Shown: in pieces, positions 21,099-33,640 of the stretch | Layout of the letters: every line of letters begins with the position of its first letter | How positions within the stretch are numbered: the stretch's first letter is position 1 | Source of the DNA: Lytechinus pictus | Taxonomy: Eukaryota; Echinodermata; Echinoidea; Temnopleuroida; Toxopneustidae | Assembly: GCF_037042905.1 (NCBI RefSeq) | Contig: NC_087249.1 | Coordinates: 39,701,401-39,765,400 of the forward strand | Length of the DNA stretch: 64,000 bases | Reading direction: 5' to 3' | The notes under the pieces: model-generated | Seen by the model: only the letters and a program-made list of their open reading frames with translations | Database searches by the model: none | What the model was told of the DNA's origin: nothing | Made by a program: the position numbers and the translations under genes

Positions 21099-24055
21099 TT
21101 ATTTTGCATATTCATTTAAATACATTCTTTTTAACTTAGATTTAAATGACGTAATTGTTGTTGAGTACTTAATTCCATCGGGGAGATTATTCCAAATGCG
21201 TGGGCCATAATGCCTTAATGAATTTAGGAGAATTTGTGTTTTAACCTTGGGATAATGAAAATTATTACTTGAGCGAGTATTGTGACAATGAACGGAATTA
21301 TTTATTAAAAACATACGGGATATATTAAAAGGAATTATGTTATGAATAGTACGAAACATCACAGATGCTATCTGAAATTTATGAATATCATATATATTAA
21401 GGGTATTGAGATTAAAAAATAAAGGTCGTGAGGGAGCTCTAAAGGGGGAGTTGGTACATATTCTTAATATTTTCTTTTGTAATTTATGAAGGGGTTCCAA
21501 TTTCGTTATTCCAGCATTCGCCCAAATAATATTACAATATTGAAGATAGGGTAAGGAAAGACAGTTATATATCATAAATAACTCCTTCTGTGGCAAAAAA
21601 TTGCGAAGTTTAAAAAGAATACCAATATTTTTTGAGATTTTGTTAGCTAAAATAGAACGGTGGCTGCTGTATGACAGTGTATCATCTAAAGTGATTCCGA
21701 GAAACTTGGTTGTTTTCGAACAATTCAAGAGGATTTGATTCATAAATATTTTAACATCCGAAATGTCATGTTTTACATGTTCTTTACTAATATACATAAC
21801 AGTTGTCTTTTCATAATTGATTACTAATTCATTAGCATGGAACCAGTTTATAATCTTAATTAATTCTCCATTTGTATTCTTAATAAGTAAATCAAAATCA
21901 CAATTGGACGCAACTAAATTTGTATCATCGGCAAAAAGGACAAAATGAAAAAAATGAGAAACATTACATAAATCATTGATATATATCAAGAATAAGAGCG
22001 GGCCCAGTGTGGAGCCCTGGGGGACTCCACAATGGACCCTCTCATGATGAGAAACAGCATTATTATAAACGGTATAATGAAAACGATCAGTTAAATAATC
22101 TTTAAACCATTCAAGGACAATGCCACAAATACCAAAATGAGATAGTTTACTAAGTAAAATATTGTGGTTGATAACATCAAAGGCTTTGCTTAAATCGAGA
22201 AAAATACCGAGTGAATGTAGATTATTAGTCATATTATTTAGGAGATGATCATTAAGGTCGATAAGTGCAAGCTCGCATGAGTAATTTGATCTAAAACCGT
22301 ATTGTGAATTATTTAATAGATTATTTTTATCAATGTGCCGTATAAGCCTATTGTACATTAACTTTTCTAAGATTTTGGAAATACTAGGGAGTAAAGTAAT
22401 AGGTCTATAATTTGAAAATATATGCAAGTCCCCTTTTTTAAATACTGGAATAATTTTCCCTATTTTCATGTCCTTTGGGAATCTACCTGTTAAAAATGAT
22501 ACATTAAAGATATGTGTTAGGGGTTTTGTTATGAAATGAATTATTTTTTTAATAACACACTGACTAATTCCATCAAATCCCATGCTTTTACTTGATTTAA
22601 AATGTTTTACTATTTCAATAATTTCATGTTCATTTGTTGGATGTAAGAATATAGAATTTTGACATTGGTTTGAGAGATAAGACAAAAAATTATTAGAACA
22701 CTGGGGAATATTTAATTTGATATTGGTAGCTATATTAGCAAAAAATGTATTAAATTCTTCTACGATAATTTGATCATCAGTTATTTTAACACCATCTTTC
22801 AGGAAATAAGTATTTAAATTATGTTTATTTGTAAAAAGAACCTCATTAATTATTTTCCACAACTTAGAAAGATTATTTTTATGTTTTTGCAGCAAGTTAC
22901 TATAATATTGTTTTTTGGCCTTTTTTAGAATAAGGTTCAATTTATTTCGGTAAGATTTGAACTTCCTTTCAATTGTTTGATTTCTACTTTTACAAAAACG
23001 TTTATATAAATTGTCTTTTTTATGTATGCATTTCAATAAAGAGTTTGTTATCCATGGCTTGCGTATTTTTTGTTTTGTTTTTGTTCTTATTGATACACAG
23101 TTACTGTCGTACGCAGTTTTAAAATAGTGCATGAATTTACAATAGGCATTATCAATATCTTTGCATAATACAACTTCATCCCAGGAAATATTAGATAAAT
23201 CATTTTTCAGAGAATTTATAGAAGCTGTATCTGTCTTATGTAAAGTGGGAGGTAGAATTTTATTGGTCTTTTGTTCGCAATACAGATTACTTATTTGGAA
23301 TATGGGGGGATGATCAGTAATGTCGCTGTAGAATATCCCTGTCTGAATTTGAGAAGTATGTACGTTAGTAATTATGTTGTCGATTAAAGTTGAAGATTGG
23401 GTGGTAATCCGGGTGGGCTTATCTATTAAAGGACGAAATGAATTATTATATAAAATATTAACAAAATCATTTATGTATTTATTGGAATCAATGTTCAGAA
23501 AATTTATATTAAAGTCGCCCATAATGTAAATGGACTTATTTTCATGTGACAATTTGTCAAGACATTCATCAATATTTTCATTAAAGCCTTTGATATCTAC
23601 ATGAGGATCTCTATATATGACACCAACCACAATATTCTTTCTATGTTGCAATACTATTTCTATAAAAAGAGATTCACAAAAATAATTTGATAAACATATA
23701 TCTGATCTTATTTTGACATTAAATGAGTTATGGATGAGCAAGGCAACACCGCCTCCTCTTCGATCATGTCTGTCACTGTGATAAAAACTGTATCCGTCAA
23801 AATTAAACAAGAATGGTGTGTTATTATGAATCCACGTTTCACTAAAACCATAAATAGAAAATTTCAAATTAAGTTGAGTAATAAAGGAATGAATATCATC
23901 AAAATTTCTATATAGACTTCTAGAATTAAAATGAAGCATACTAAATCTCTCTTTGTTATCATCACATATCTGTTTGTTATTATTGAATTCATTACATAAC
24001 CAATATCTTGATGGATTGTCAAAAATATAAAAATTGTCATCTGGGTCTAAGTCAA
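21099..24055 (-). CDS. Endonuclease/reverse transcriptase (ORF2)
   Basis: The frame from the first internal methionine (23939) gives 946 residues but is open for another 39 codons upstream, to a stop at about 24056. That added stretch includes DPDDN and SRYW, and the Met sits inside the EN start LHFNSRSL, so it is not the true start. EN motifs: SETW (33-36), GGGV (62-65), GDFN (141-144), TLIDNI (184-189), SDxxDH (205-210). RT motifs: YRPI (511-514), LDLSKAFD (581-588), GVPQGS (638-643), FADD (669-672). The C-terminal RHYGPRIWNNLP segment is typical of CR1/L2/Jockey-group ORFs. It nicks target DNA and primes reverse transcription from the nick. There is no stop or frameshift, which suggests a young copy. 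Confidence 0.92.
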
Positions 24056-24115
24056 GTTACATTGATAAATTAAAATGTCTAACAATAAACAGAACGAGTC
24101 ACAAATTAAACAAAA

Positions 24116-24714
24116 CGAAAAAGGGGAAAATCAATATTAAGTGATTCCATCCATTTATTAGTAAACGCTTTTGTGTGGGAGTAGGTGCGCGGGTGCGTGT
24201 GGGAGGGGTGCATTATTTACACTAAGGTATCGTATGCCCTTCTCTTTTTTGATATCATGTGAAAATTTATTTTGCATTGCGATCGAAGATAAATTAATAT
24301 TTTAGGCAATTAATACTTTACAGGATCGAAGCAGATACTTAATTTCTTATACCATTATTCTGAACTTTAAAATATATTAAAGTAAACTCTTAAAAAATGT
24401 ATAAAAAAAGGATTGGTTAAAGTAGCCAATATGTTGGTGAATATGACATGGAGAAAAGAGGTAGGCCTACGTGTAAGCCAAAAATCTGTTCGATTCTTAC
24501 AAAGGAATAATGATTGAATTTGACCAATTTTTTTCGGTCGGGCACATGTTCATTAATACATCGCTTTCATTACCAGTGATTTTTAAGAGTATAGATTTGT
24601 TTTTTTACAAAGGTGAGCCGATGTTGTAGTTTGCTTTCAATTACCATTCCCCCTTTTTCATCCTAATCGAATATGAATTCCATCCCCTAGATATTCTACG
24701 TATTTCATATCTTG
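24116..24714. other. Intergenic, no feature recognised
   Basis: AT-rich sequence with a GT/GC-rich patch near 24180-24215. No gene or clear repeat boundary. Confidence 0.5.
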
Positions 24715-25186
24715 CAGGGGCGGATCCAGGATTTTCCAAAGGGGGAATTTTTGCAGGTCCATGGGAACGATGTAAATTTGACAAGCAAACATTTAAAAAA
24801 ACCTTCACTAAAAATGAAGATCAGTTTGGTCCCGAGAAATATGACAAGCAAAACAAAGGGGGGAATTGTTGTATTGAATTTATGGATTTCTCACACCTAC
24901 TAGTGTTCCAGGGGGTGCTGCCAATGGAGAATAATACACGCACCACCCCTTCCAGGGCCTGCATTTTTGTACTGGAAAAGTGAAGAAAAAGGGGTTTTCT
25001 TTACAAAATGGAGGTTCTTTTGTTCCAGGAAAAATTTGACAAGCAAAAAAAAAAGGTTTTCAATACCAAATCGGTTATTTTTTTTCCAGGAAACACGATT
25101 CCCTAATTATACAACATATATTTTGTGCCTCTCAAAGGGGGGAGGGGGCACGGGCCGGACGTGCCCCTCACCTGGATTCGTCACTG
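24715..25186. mobile_element. hAT-like miniature element
   Basis: The ends are CAGGGGCGGATCCAGG and, inverted, CAGTGACGAATCCAGG. The interior contains the TTGACAAGCAAA word shared, on either strand, with the elements at 26505, 30029 and 60439. No clear target duplication was found. Confidence 0.65.
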
Positions 25187-26496
25187 CATCATATATACCG
25201 CATCGATTTCTTCAAGATGTGGACGTCTTGCCACGCTAAGTTTTGATTTTTGTCTGGCACAACGCAAACAGTAAATCATAACATACTCATAATTCTCGTC
25301 ATGTTTAAGCTATAAATACTCACCACTTCAAGTGAAAATGGCGCCTGTGCAAATAACTGGCGGGAAAGAGAGATTTAATGTATAGTTTTTAAACATTAAA
25401 ATGCCCGAGGTACACCGGCGAAACTGATGCAAGTCCTAACAAAACTATTACGTTATTTCCTATTATGACGTACCATCGATCGGTTTGAAGCACGTTGTGT
25501 TGGTGTGACTGGCCGTTAATGAATGAAATCTTGTGACGTCAGAGGAGGCTTGAAAATCTCGTTGATTCATCGACAATCTTGATCGTATCGCATGAAATTC
25601 CAACGGGAATTACAAAATAATTATAGAGCTAGCACAGATGAATTGACATTCTGTGGCGCATTAATCAGCAAGTGCTTCTCATCGTCTTTTCCATGGCCAT
25701 ACGCAGCGAAAGGGGTGGGGAAGTTGACAAAGCCCCCAGCCCCCCTCCCCCTCCCCTAAAAATTAATATCCTCTTTTTAACTGCAAAATTTTACAAAATG
25801 ATATACTTTTATAAGTATATAAATTGTGCAAAAAAATATTTCTTCCAACCTTAGAATGACTCCCCAAAACATGATATTTTTAAACATTTTACGTATTATA
25901 TAGCCCAGTCCCCATCCAAGATCATTTCGTCATAGAGCCTTAGTAGTTTAGGCCTATCATGAACATGGTGAAGGCAAAAGTGTCATTCCTGGGGTAAAAA
26001 AAGGAGGAGGCAGGGCGGATTTCGGACAAAATCATCATTTCCTTCCCCCTCCCCCATTCGAAACATCGATCAGCGATCCGTCCGCGTCCATTGTCATGGA
26101 CGGACTATTTCAAACGCATAACTAGCCAGGCTCTCATGTCTAAACTCTTGGCTTTTTTGTTGTTGTTCCATTAGAGGTCAGTTATAATTCATAGTACATT
26201 TTAAAATATGATACCGCCCCCCCCCCACCATGCACCGTCAATCGCCCCCTTCTCTCTCTCTCTCTCTCCCCCTCACTCCCCCTCTCTCTCTCCCTCTGAA
26301 CTTGCCTCATTCTCTTTTAACCTCTCATTAAAATTTGCACATACTTATGCTCAAATCAGAATCTGCATAATTATGTGTGTATTTGAAGAATGTGATGACA
26401 CATGGATGAGTGAGTGTATTCAAATCTCACAAAGATCCATGTTATCGTATATCAAACTATGATGATTTTTTACCGGGGACCTGTTTCTTATCAAGA
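25187..26496. other. Intergenic with low-complexity tracts
   Basis: Holds one copy of the dispersed ATCGATCGGTTTGAAGC motif (about 25473), C-rich runs near 25738 and 26216, and a CT-rich tract at about 26245-26300. No gene supported. Confidence 0.5.
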
Positions 26497-26733
26497 CTAA
26501 AAACCATAGGCGGCGGAAGCGGGGGGGACGGGGGGACCTGTCCCCCTAAATTTGATCCCCCTCCCCTAAAATTTTAGTTGATAACCCTATTTTTTTTTTT
26601 TTTCTTGTCAAAAAATTTAGGTAGTCCCCCCCCCCCTAAAATTTTGGTTAATAACCTTTTTTTTTTTTTTGCTTGTCAAAAATTTTTGCTGGTCCCCCTA
26701 AACTTTTGGTCTTCCGCCGCCATTGCTAAAAAC
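26497..26733. mobile_element. hAT miniature element with 8-bp target duplication
   Basis: The element is 26505-26725 (221 bp). Ends are CATAGGCGGCGGAAG and, inverted, CAATGGCGGCGGAAG. CTAAAAAC is duplicated exactly at 26497-26504 and 26726-26733, the 8-bp signature of hAT. The interior holds two T-runs followed by GCTTGTCAAAA. Confidence 0.88.
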
Positions 26734-27067
26734 TATTGTGAATTTGCCACTATTGTAGCTTCCATGGAAACCTTGATTGTGATCGGTTGCTCAACCCTGT
26801 TACCATGGTGATTACCATAACAGCATAATCGCAAAGTTACAAAATAGTTGTAAAACTTTTTAATGGAACAGGCTCCAGGATCTTTGTCAGGAATGTTATG
26901 ATGAAAGGTTGATTTACTAAGGTTCGCTAATATTTTTTGAAAAAATTGAAGCTATAAAACAACCTGGGGTTTATGGCTAAGCGCAAAATATTTGGGGCGA
27001 TCTGCGAGGGCATCTCCCCCCCCCCCCCCCACCCAAAAAAAAAAATTCAATTTATTCATAGTTGATA

Positions 27068-27655
27068 TTAAAGGTCAAGTCCACCCCAGGAAAATACTGA
27101 CTTGAATAAATAGAGAAAAATCAAACTAGCATAGTGCTGAAAATTTCATCAAAATCGGATGTAAAAAAAGAAAGTTATGACATTTTAAAGTTTCGCTTAC
27201 TTTTCACAAAACAGTGATACGCACAACTAGGTGAGTCAGTCGATGATGTCCATCACTCACTATTTCTTTTGTTTTTCATTGTTTGAATTATACAATATTT
27301 CATTTTTTATAGATTTGACAATAAGGACCAACTTGACTGAACCATATAGTATTAAACAATGCTAATTCCGCATGTTCAGGGAGGAATCAATCGTTTTATC
27401 ACTTGACAATGAGAAGAAATTAGAATATTTCATATTTCATATAATAAAATACAAAAGAAATAGTGAGTTGGTGATGTCATCAGTCTCCTCATTTGCATTT
27501 CGACCAGGGTGTGCATATAACTGTTTTGTAAAATTAAGCGAAACTTTAAAATGTCATAACTTTCTTATTTTACATCCGATTTTCAGTGTTATGCTTGTTG
27601 GATTTTTCTCTTTTTATTCAAATCATCTTTTTGTTGGGGTGGACTTGTCCGTTAA
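27068..27655. mobile_element. TTAA-flanked inverted-repeat element (piggyBac/Kolobok type)
   Basis: The element is 27072-27651, between TTAA at 27068-27071 and 27652-27655. Ends are AGGTCAAGTCCACCCC and, inverted, CGGACAAGTCCACCCC. Subterminal arms also pair (AAAGTTATGACATTTTAAAG with its inverse near 27545). It is non-coding. Confidence 0.85.
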
Positions 27656-28138
27656 GTATAATGATTCCGTCACGCCACCATCGAAACTGTCTCTTAACCG
27701 ACCCGTAATTATGTTATGAGAAATAACGTAATATATTCGATGGGTCTGGAGTTTCACTGTTGTGACCGATTCGATAGTTGGAAAGACACATGACATAAAA
27801 CGTACATACTAAGAAGTAGGGGTGCAAGAAAGGTGAAATTTGCGGGAATTGGTGCAGAGCGGCTAATCGAGCATCGTTGCACCTTTCACTCGCCACCGTG
27901 GCTGGCGGCAGGGTGCAAGTTTGAACTCCCTGTATAGTCTAAGTTGCTGTCATACTTCATCCTCACATCAACATTTAGCCTTTTATATAGAACATAATTG
28001 ATGGGAGAGTGGAGATACATGTACATACCAAAATATAATTGTCCATAGACATCGATTTGTTTTATCAGTAAATGGTCTGTAAGTCTAGACTGGTCGAACA
28101 ATCGGCACATAATCGCTTAAAAGAAACCCTCTGGTATC
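27656..28138. other. Intergenic with a degenerate tRNA-like head
   Basis: A weak A-box-like (GGTGCAGAGCGG, about 27850) and B-box-like (GCAAGTTTGAACTCCC, about 27915) pair suggests an old SINE. Not foldable by eye. Confidence 0.3.
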
Positions 28139-28213
28139 AGCGCTTCTCGCTAGCATAGCCGGAAGAGGTCTTGACTGCAATTACGAGGTGGGTTCGAGTC
28201 CCAGGCAAGGAAA
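28139..28213 (+). pseudogene. tRNA-like sequence, probably a SINE head
   Basis: A box TAGCATAGCCGG and B box GGGTTCGAGTCCC are spaced as in a tRNA, but the acceptor ends do not pair. Likely a relic tRNA or SINE 5' region. Confidence 0.45.
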
Positions 28214-28407
28214 GCAACACTTAAAAATCCATAGAAAATCTGAAGTGAACAAACCGGAAGTCTCGACAATCTTTCGTTAATTTTGGTGGGGGTACATTTT
28301 GGAACCCTTTCCCTAATTTACACCTTTCAGAGAGGACTGTGCAAAGTTGCACCTTTCCAAAAAGGTGCAAAATTGCACCTTCAATAGGTGCACCCAGTGT
28401 GACATCT

Positions 28408-28676
28408 GGGCCCCGTCTTACAAAGAGTTACGATTGAACCAATCAATCGTAACTCTATGGAAATCCATCAGTGTCATATTCTTTTCTACAGGAAATTTGC
28501 GCAATCTTCTTAGTAAACAGAAAGAATCACACTGAATCTTCAAGAGAACGATGGATGTATGAATATACATCATAGAAAATATTTTGAACAATCATGCATG
28601 TATGTTAGATGTTGACGTTGCTGGCCGTCCATAGTGATTGATCGGATCAGGTGCAACTCTTTGTAAGACGGGGCCC
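28408..28676. mobile_element. Miniature inverted-repeat element, GGGCCCCGTC ends
   Basis: GGGCCCCGTCTTACAAAGAG at the left is matched by its inverse at the right. CT flanks both ends, as in the 2180 and 48894 elements. Near the left end is an inner palindrome, GAGTTACGATTG / CAATCGTAACTC. Confidence 0.82.
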
Positions 28677-29770
28677 TGGTCTGCACCTAGTTGAACCTAT
28701 TCTTCTTAGAATGTATTATTCCCTTCTCAAAGAGAGTATATTGATACCTACTTCACCCTTTCGACTCCAGTACCTCATAATCAATGAATGGCTGATATAA
28801 ATCAACGATCGCGTCGGATAGAAACTGAATATAATCATCGGCTTTGATTTGTGCTCTACATTTATGCCCACGTCACATCGGCGGAGCCGACTCCAGACCG
28901 ATCAAAGCTATTGCGTGATCGCCAATGAGATACCATCAGTCGGTTTGGAGTCGGTTTTGTTCATGAGACTGTAAAAAAGTATAAAGGATGGGTATCTTCA
29001 ATGGCGTCACGTGTTACAGATGTATAATCTGTCTCGGTCATGCAGACAGTTTAGGGATTAGGGGAATAGGATGAATAGTTCATGCAGAGGATTTTCTATG
29101 CTGATTGAAAAATATCCACACTTACTGGGAAAATCTGCACTTGATGGTACTTAAATTTCGTAATTTATTGTGTTGAAATATAATCGATATCGTCCTGGAA
29201 TTCGAGATTATGGGAATTTACAAGAATTGAGGTTGACTGTGGTAGAACGAAGGTTTAAGAAAATGCCTTCCTCTTTGAAGCCTCGTATAGCATGTGTAGT
29301 GCGTCGAGTTGGAAAATGTAAGTCAGTGGGATGACAGTATATGGCGGCGATTTTGTTTTGTCAGTGGTTGCGCCACAAACACATGAGGGCGCAATATCAG
29401 CGACTGGTAGTCTGAGAGTAATCTTAAACTTCAATGACACCAGAGATAACGTTTTGATTGACGGCATAAACACCAAAATGCATCCAACTCTCAACAAAGA
29501 CAACAAAAAAGAGTATAGTAGAAAATGTGAACTTTAACCTTTCTTGCATTGACCATGAAGCTTCTCTTGGTATATACCAGCTGAAGCCTTCTTGCAAGAC
29601 TAGTGCGGTTTTTTTTTTAAATTAAGCTCACTTTTAATACAGTCGTTCCTAGACTTGATCTACGGCGGGGGGGGGTACTCGGATTATAACATGGTACCTA
29701 TGTGCCGCATCGCTTTCTGGATTGGTGATGCTCTGGAACGGAAATATTTAGGGAATATTTGATGACCTTG
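28677..29770. other. Intergenic
   Basis: Contains the dispersed CAGTCGGTTTGGAGTCGG motif at about 28930, with an inverted partner (GCCGACTCCAGACCGAT) at about 28885. No gene supported. Confidence 0.5.
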
Positions 29771-29826
29771 AGTGGGATGTGTAGAAATATTGTTCTTCAG
29801 CTAGTAACAATATTTCTACGCATCCC
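29771..29826. repeat. 56 bp hairpin
   Basis: TGGGATGTGTAGAAATATTG pairs with its near-exact inverse, with a short CTTCAGCTAG loop. Confidence 0.8.
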
Positions 29827-29859
29827 ACGAAAATTGGTCATCCAATATTACTATTATAC

Positions 29860-30023
29860 AGATATTGACTGATGGGGTGTGTAATATAAACATTCTTTGG
29901 ACCGCCGCAATTTGCGCGCTGGGGGAAAATATGATCCCTTGGGAAAATACGATCCCTTTGGAAAATATAAATCTTTTAGGCGGTCCAAAGGATGTTTTTT
30001 ACACACCCCATCAGTCAATATCT
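29860..30023. repeat. 164 bp palindrome
   Basis: AGATATTGACTGATGGGGTG at the left returns inverted at the right, and arms GGACCGCC/GGCGGTCC continue the pairing. Three GGGAAAATA(C/T)GATCCC-like repeats fill the centre. The hAT element at 30029 inserted at its edge. Confidence 0.85.
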
Positions 30024-30148
30024 GTTATCACTAGCGTACCTACGGGGGGGGCAGGGGGGGCACTTTGCCCCCCCCCCCCTGACGAGCCACAACCCATACA
30101 AAATACATATCACTGCCCCCCCCCCCCCCCCCCTGACGAGCTTGAAGA

Positions 30149-30186
<38 letters not shown>

Positions 30187-30413
30187 TGTCAATTTTTTTT
30201 CTGATACAATAACCTTTATTTTGGATTGAAGACCTTTTTTTTTTTTTTTTTTTGCTTGTCAATTTTTTTTCTGATACAATAACCTTTATTTTGGATTGAA
30301 GATTGAAGACCTTTTTTTTTTTTTTTTTTTTTTCTTTCTTTTGCTTGTCAATTTTTTTGGCGGCCGATTTTGCCCCCCCTGTGGAAAATCCTAGGTACGC
30401 CACTGTCTGTTAT
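30021..30413. mobile_element. hAT miniature element with 8-bp target duplication
   Basis: The element is 30029-30405 (377 bp). Ends are CACTAGCGTACCTA and, inverted, CAGTGGCGTACCTA. TCTGTTAT is duplicated exactly at 30021-30028 and 30406-30413. The interior has G- and C-runs and three copies of a block made of a long T-run, GCTTGTCAATTTTTT and CTTTATTTTGGATTGAAGAC. Confidence 0.92.
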
Positions 30414-31033
30414 ATTAGATAGCCTTGACTGATGAAGATAGATCTAACTTTTAACGTTAACTCTAAATTTAAAGTTAGATCTACGGTGCGTGCAGTACTC
30501 CAGTAGATAAGTTGTGTATGATATTCACAGTGACAGATGGAACTGGATAAGTAATGTTTGTCTAACCCATTGAATGCCCATTTTCTAATCAAATTCAAGT
30601 TTGTTTAGGCCTAACTTGTTAGATCTAATTTATAATCCAGTCCAGGTCCAGAACCCAAGGCATGCAGATCGAGAATGCATGTTGAGCCATGATCAGGTGC
30701 AGATTCTGATCTAATTGGGGATGAGATAGATCTAAACACGACTAAGTTAGATCTAGATCAATGTCAGACTACTGTTGGTGGTGGTCTTGATCTTTCTGTT
30801 GTCGAACCAGGTCCAGGACCAAATCTAACTAATGTTTTGCTAACACTATAACTTAAGTTACGTTCACGTTGTCGTTAGCAAGATTTAACGTTAGATTTCT
30901 CCAACTTTTAGACTCTAGACTATAGATCTAGTCTATATCTACCTCGGGCGATGTTCGTGCAGGCTCCACAAGAGGGCGCTATACACGTAGAAAAATATAT
31001 TCATGGACCGGCTGGTTGATATATTCACCAAAG
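30414..31033. repeat. AGATCT-rich segment
   Basis: Repeated TTAGATCTA-type words, including a hairpin at about 30439-30482 (TAGATCTAACTTT / AAAGTTAGATCTA). No gene. Confidence 0.6.
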
Positions 31034-31867
31034 GTGGGCCGGTGTCATAGGCGAATTGGACCGGGCAACCGATCGGGGCCGGAGGAACTAATCGGTGACT
31101 CTTTTATCCGCCGATTTGTTCCGAATTTTGTTGTGTGATGCGTTCTTCATAGCCGATTTGTTCCGACCAGGCGATTTGTTCCTATACGCCGTTCATGCAA
31201 CTTTGACACCCCTTCAGCAAAAATGTGAAATTCCAGTAGTCATTTTCAACCAATTGGCTCCTCCAAATCAACCACACCCACTCAGAACAGCTCATATCGA
31301 ATCCTATGGGACACTAACTGCTTTCCGCGCGTGTCTACCACTCTATGGAAATACCATTGGAAATTTCATGTTTTGTTAACAATTTTGTCATTCCTGAAAA
31401 AAGTTCCCACTTTTATCCATAGTTTCAATGATATAATGCTGATGATATCATATTATTTCCATTAAATAATTGAAATTTTTGCAAAGATGTTAATTACATT
31501 CGCGTTTTGGGGTAAAAAACATCCCTTTCATATAAAAAATATGATGAAACTCAACGTAAAATCCTACTTTATGTCACCACAAACGATTTCCCACTCGATC
31601 CAATTTCGCTTGATGGTATCTTACAGCTTAGTTTCCATGAGTCATTGTGCAGTTTTCTCTAAGCTTTACGATGATGTAAGAATGATGTTCATTGGTCAAA
31701 CTTCGCGTTCGCGTTTTAGCTTTAAATAAACATGTGTCAGACCACAAGCCAATAGCAAAAGTTGTCATATTCGGGCCGGGCGCGTACTGTACCTAATATG
31801 CATATCACCATAGACAGCGCAGTGCATGCAGTGGAGCAGGCAGGGGCCACGGCCGCCGTGCCCTAGC

Positions 31868-33068
31868 GTATAGCCCAACGAACGTAGAGGGCAGCAACAC
31901 ACAAGCGTGTTGCTCTAAGGAAGGTCAACTCCGCTCGAATTTTGTGACCACTTTAAAAAATAAGGTGGGGTTTTGGGAAATTTGTCGAGTTGATTTTTTT
32001 TCATTTGTTAATTTCAAATATTTTTTAATGAACAATTATTAGATCGGTTATTCTGGGTATAAATATTAAAAATATTACTTTCATTTTTAAAGAAAATATT
32101 TAGCTTAAGTAATCATGATTTTGACATTTTTCCTCATTTTGGAATATTAAGCCTGTAACGAGGATACCTCGTATCTCTTATTTTCTTCTGCTGAATTTCG
32201 CTGCACCACTAATAAATGCATAAACAACCACCGTAATAATCGAGGTCATTTTTCTGGCCTGGGTGCGCCGAGTTTGGGCCGGTCGCGCAGCTAGCTAGTG
32301 ACGTTGATGATGCGCTGGGGCTTCAGGCGACTCGTCATAGATCTAGCAACTTAGACAATGACGTCTAATTTGCCTGGCCTGATTTGAAGTGTAATGGCTT
32401 CAGGGCTGATGTTTATCAACGATGATTGTTCAAGGTTAGATTTCAAATTTTAAATGTTATTTGACTTTTAAGTCTATAAATCTGAAATAAAGGCGCTGTA
32501 TCCCCGAAATCCGGGTCTAAATTTCAACTCTGAGTCCGAGACCATGGCATGGACGGCGAAAAAACAACCCATGCATCGGATGCATTGCATTGGCTGCGCG
32601 CTGCGCTGCAGCTGCACTGTGATGATGGGTTCAGCGAAGAGCTCAGAGAAAATAAGGTGGTTATATTCAATCCCGAAATGCTTTGCGAGTGGTCACAAAA
32701 TCGTCTCGACGCAAATCACCTAATACAGCCGTCTGGTGAAATCACTGATAACAACAATCACCGATTTGGTAATGATTTTAGTTTCCTGAAACTTATATTT
32801 GTAAAGTTTTAAATATCAAAGTATGTTTTTATATGTATGTATATTCCTCAACATATTTTTTAAGTTATCTTTGATATTGTTGTAGTCATATTCTTTCATA
32901 TTCGTTTTTTGATCGCTACTAATTTGTTGTTGTATTGGATCGGCATTTGATTTCGTTGGCATGAACAATAAAATACGCGCGCAGCTCAGCTGCATGCGCG
33001 TATCGAGTTGACCTTCCTTATAGCAACACGCTTGTGTGTTGCTGCCCTCTACGTTCGTTGGTATAGCC
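31868..33068. mobile_element. 1185 bp element with 8-bp target duplication (nested)
   Basis: The element is 31876-33060. The inverted ends CAACGAACGTAGAGGGCAGC continue for about 50 bp with very few mismatches. GTATAGCC is duplicated at 31868-31875 and 33061-33068. The 8-bp duplication and CA start suit hAT, with Merlin or P as alternatives. An 87-codon frame at 32549-32812 (MDGEKTTHASD...) is inside; I do not recognise it and it may be chance. Confidence 0.87.
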
Positions 33069-33511
33069 CTAGCGCTCGCCGGGCTGCGCTTAATTGTGCG
33101 ACTGTGGGTGCGCCGCTGAGCATTGGCGCGCGCAAGGGGTCCAAAAGGCGTAAAAGGACTTGATATGAGTACAGTTATCGATTTGAGAATCTTATTTTGG
33201 GACATAGAGATGTATATGTTTTGGAAATATATAAATTGACCTTAATCTCGGGGGGGGGGGGAGCCTTTGGTGCTGACATAAGCAAACACACACACACAGG
33301 TGTATATATATTTTATTTATGACGATTCAAGACTGGTCGTAGCTTCTTACGATCATCAAAGCTTGGCGCAATAAAGTTACTACGTCATTGTCATTTTTTT
33401 TTCACTGATCATTAAAGTATGGTACCGAAGTTCTGTCCGCGGGTCATTTCTCACGCTATATATATTTCACCAAATGTATACATAATGAAGAAACGGAGAA
33501 TGATATAATCA

Positions 33512-33640
33512 GGGGCGGCGGAGCAAATTTGAAAGTGGGAGGGGCACGGGGAAGAGGGGGGCACGTCCTCTTTTGAAAAGTGAACTTAAAACAAAGAACA
33601 AAAATAGTCTTCTATCTACCCCAGTGGCGTAATGAGGCAA
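33512..33640 (+). mobile_element. Fragments with hAT-like left ends
   Basis: CAGGGGCGGCGGAGC at about 33512 and CAGTGGCGTAATGAGG at about 33623 resemble hAT termini in this window. No right ends were found. Confidence 0.35.

Larger units (their letters stand above)
20808..24115 (-). mobile_element. CR1/L2-like non-LTR retrotransposon
   Basis: Minus-strand element with an endonuclease-reverse transcriptase ORF, a ~270 bp 3'UTR and a 3' tail of five TGAAC units (GTTCA on the plus strand at 20808-20832). A short tandem tail in place of poly(A) is usual for CR1/L2-type elements. No ORF1 is visible, so the copy is probably 5'-truncated. AAACAAAA occurs beside the tail and at 24108-24115 and could be a target duplication, but it is low-complexity, so the 5' boundary is tentative. 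Confidence 0.85.

Noticed and set aside
27660-28110. Small minus-strand open frames
   Set aside because: No domain, no splice or promoter context, and overlap with degenerate tRNA-like DNA.
30110-30403. Lysine-rich minus-strand frame
   Set aside because: Produced by long T-runs inside the hAT element.
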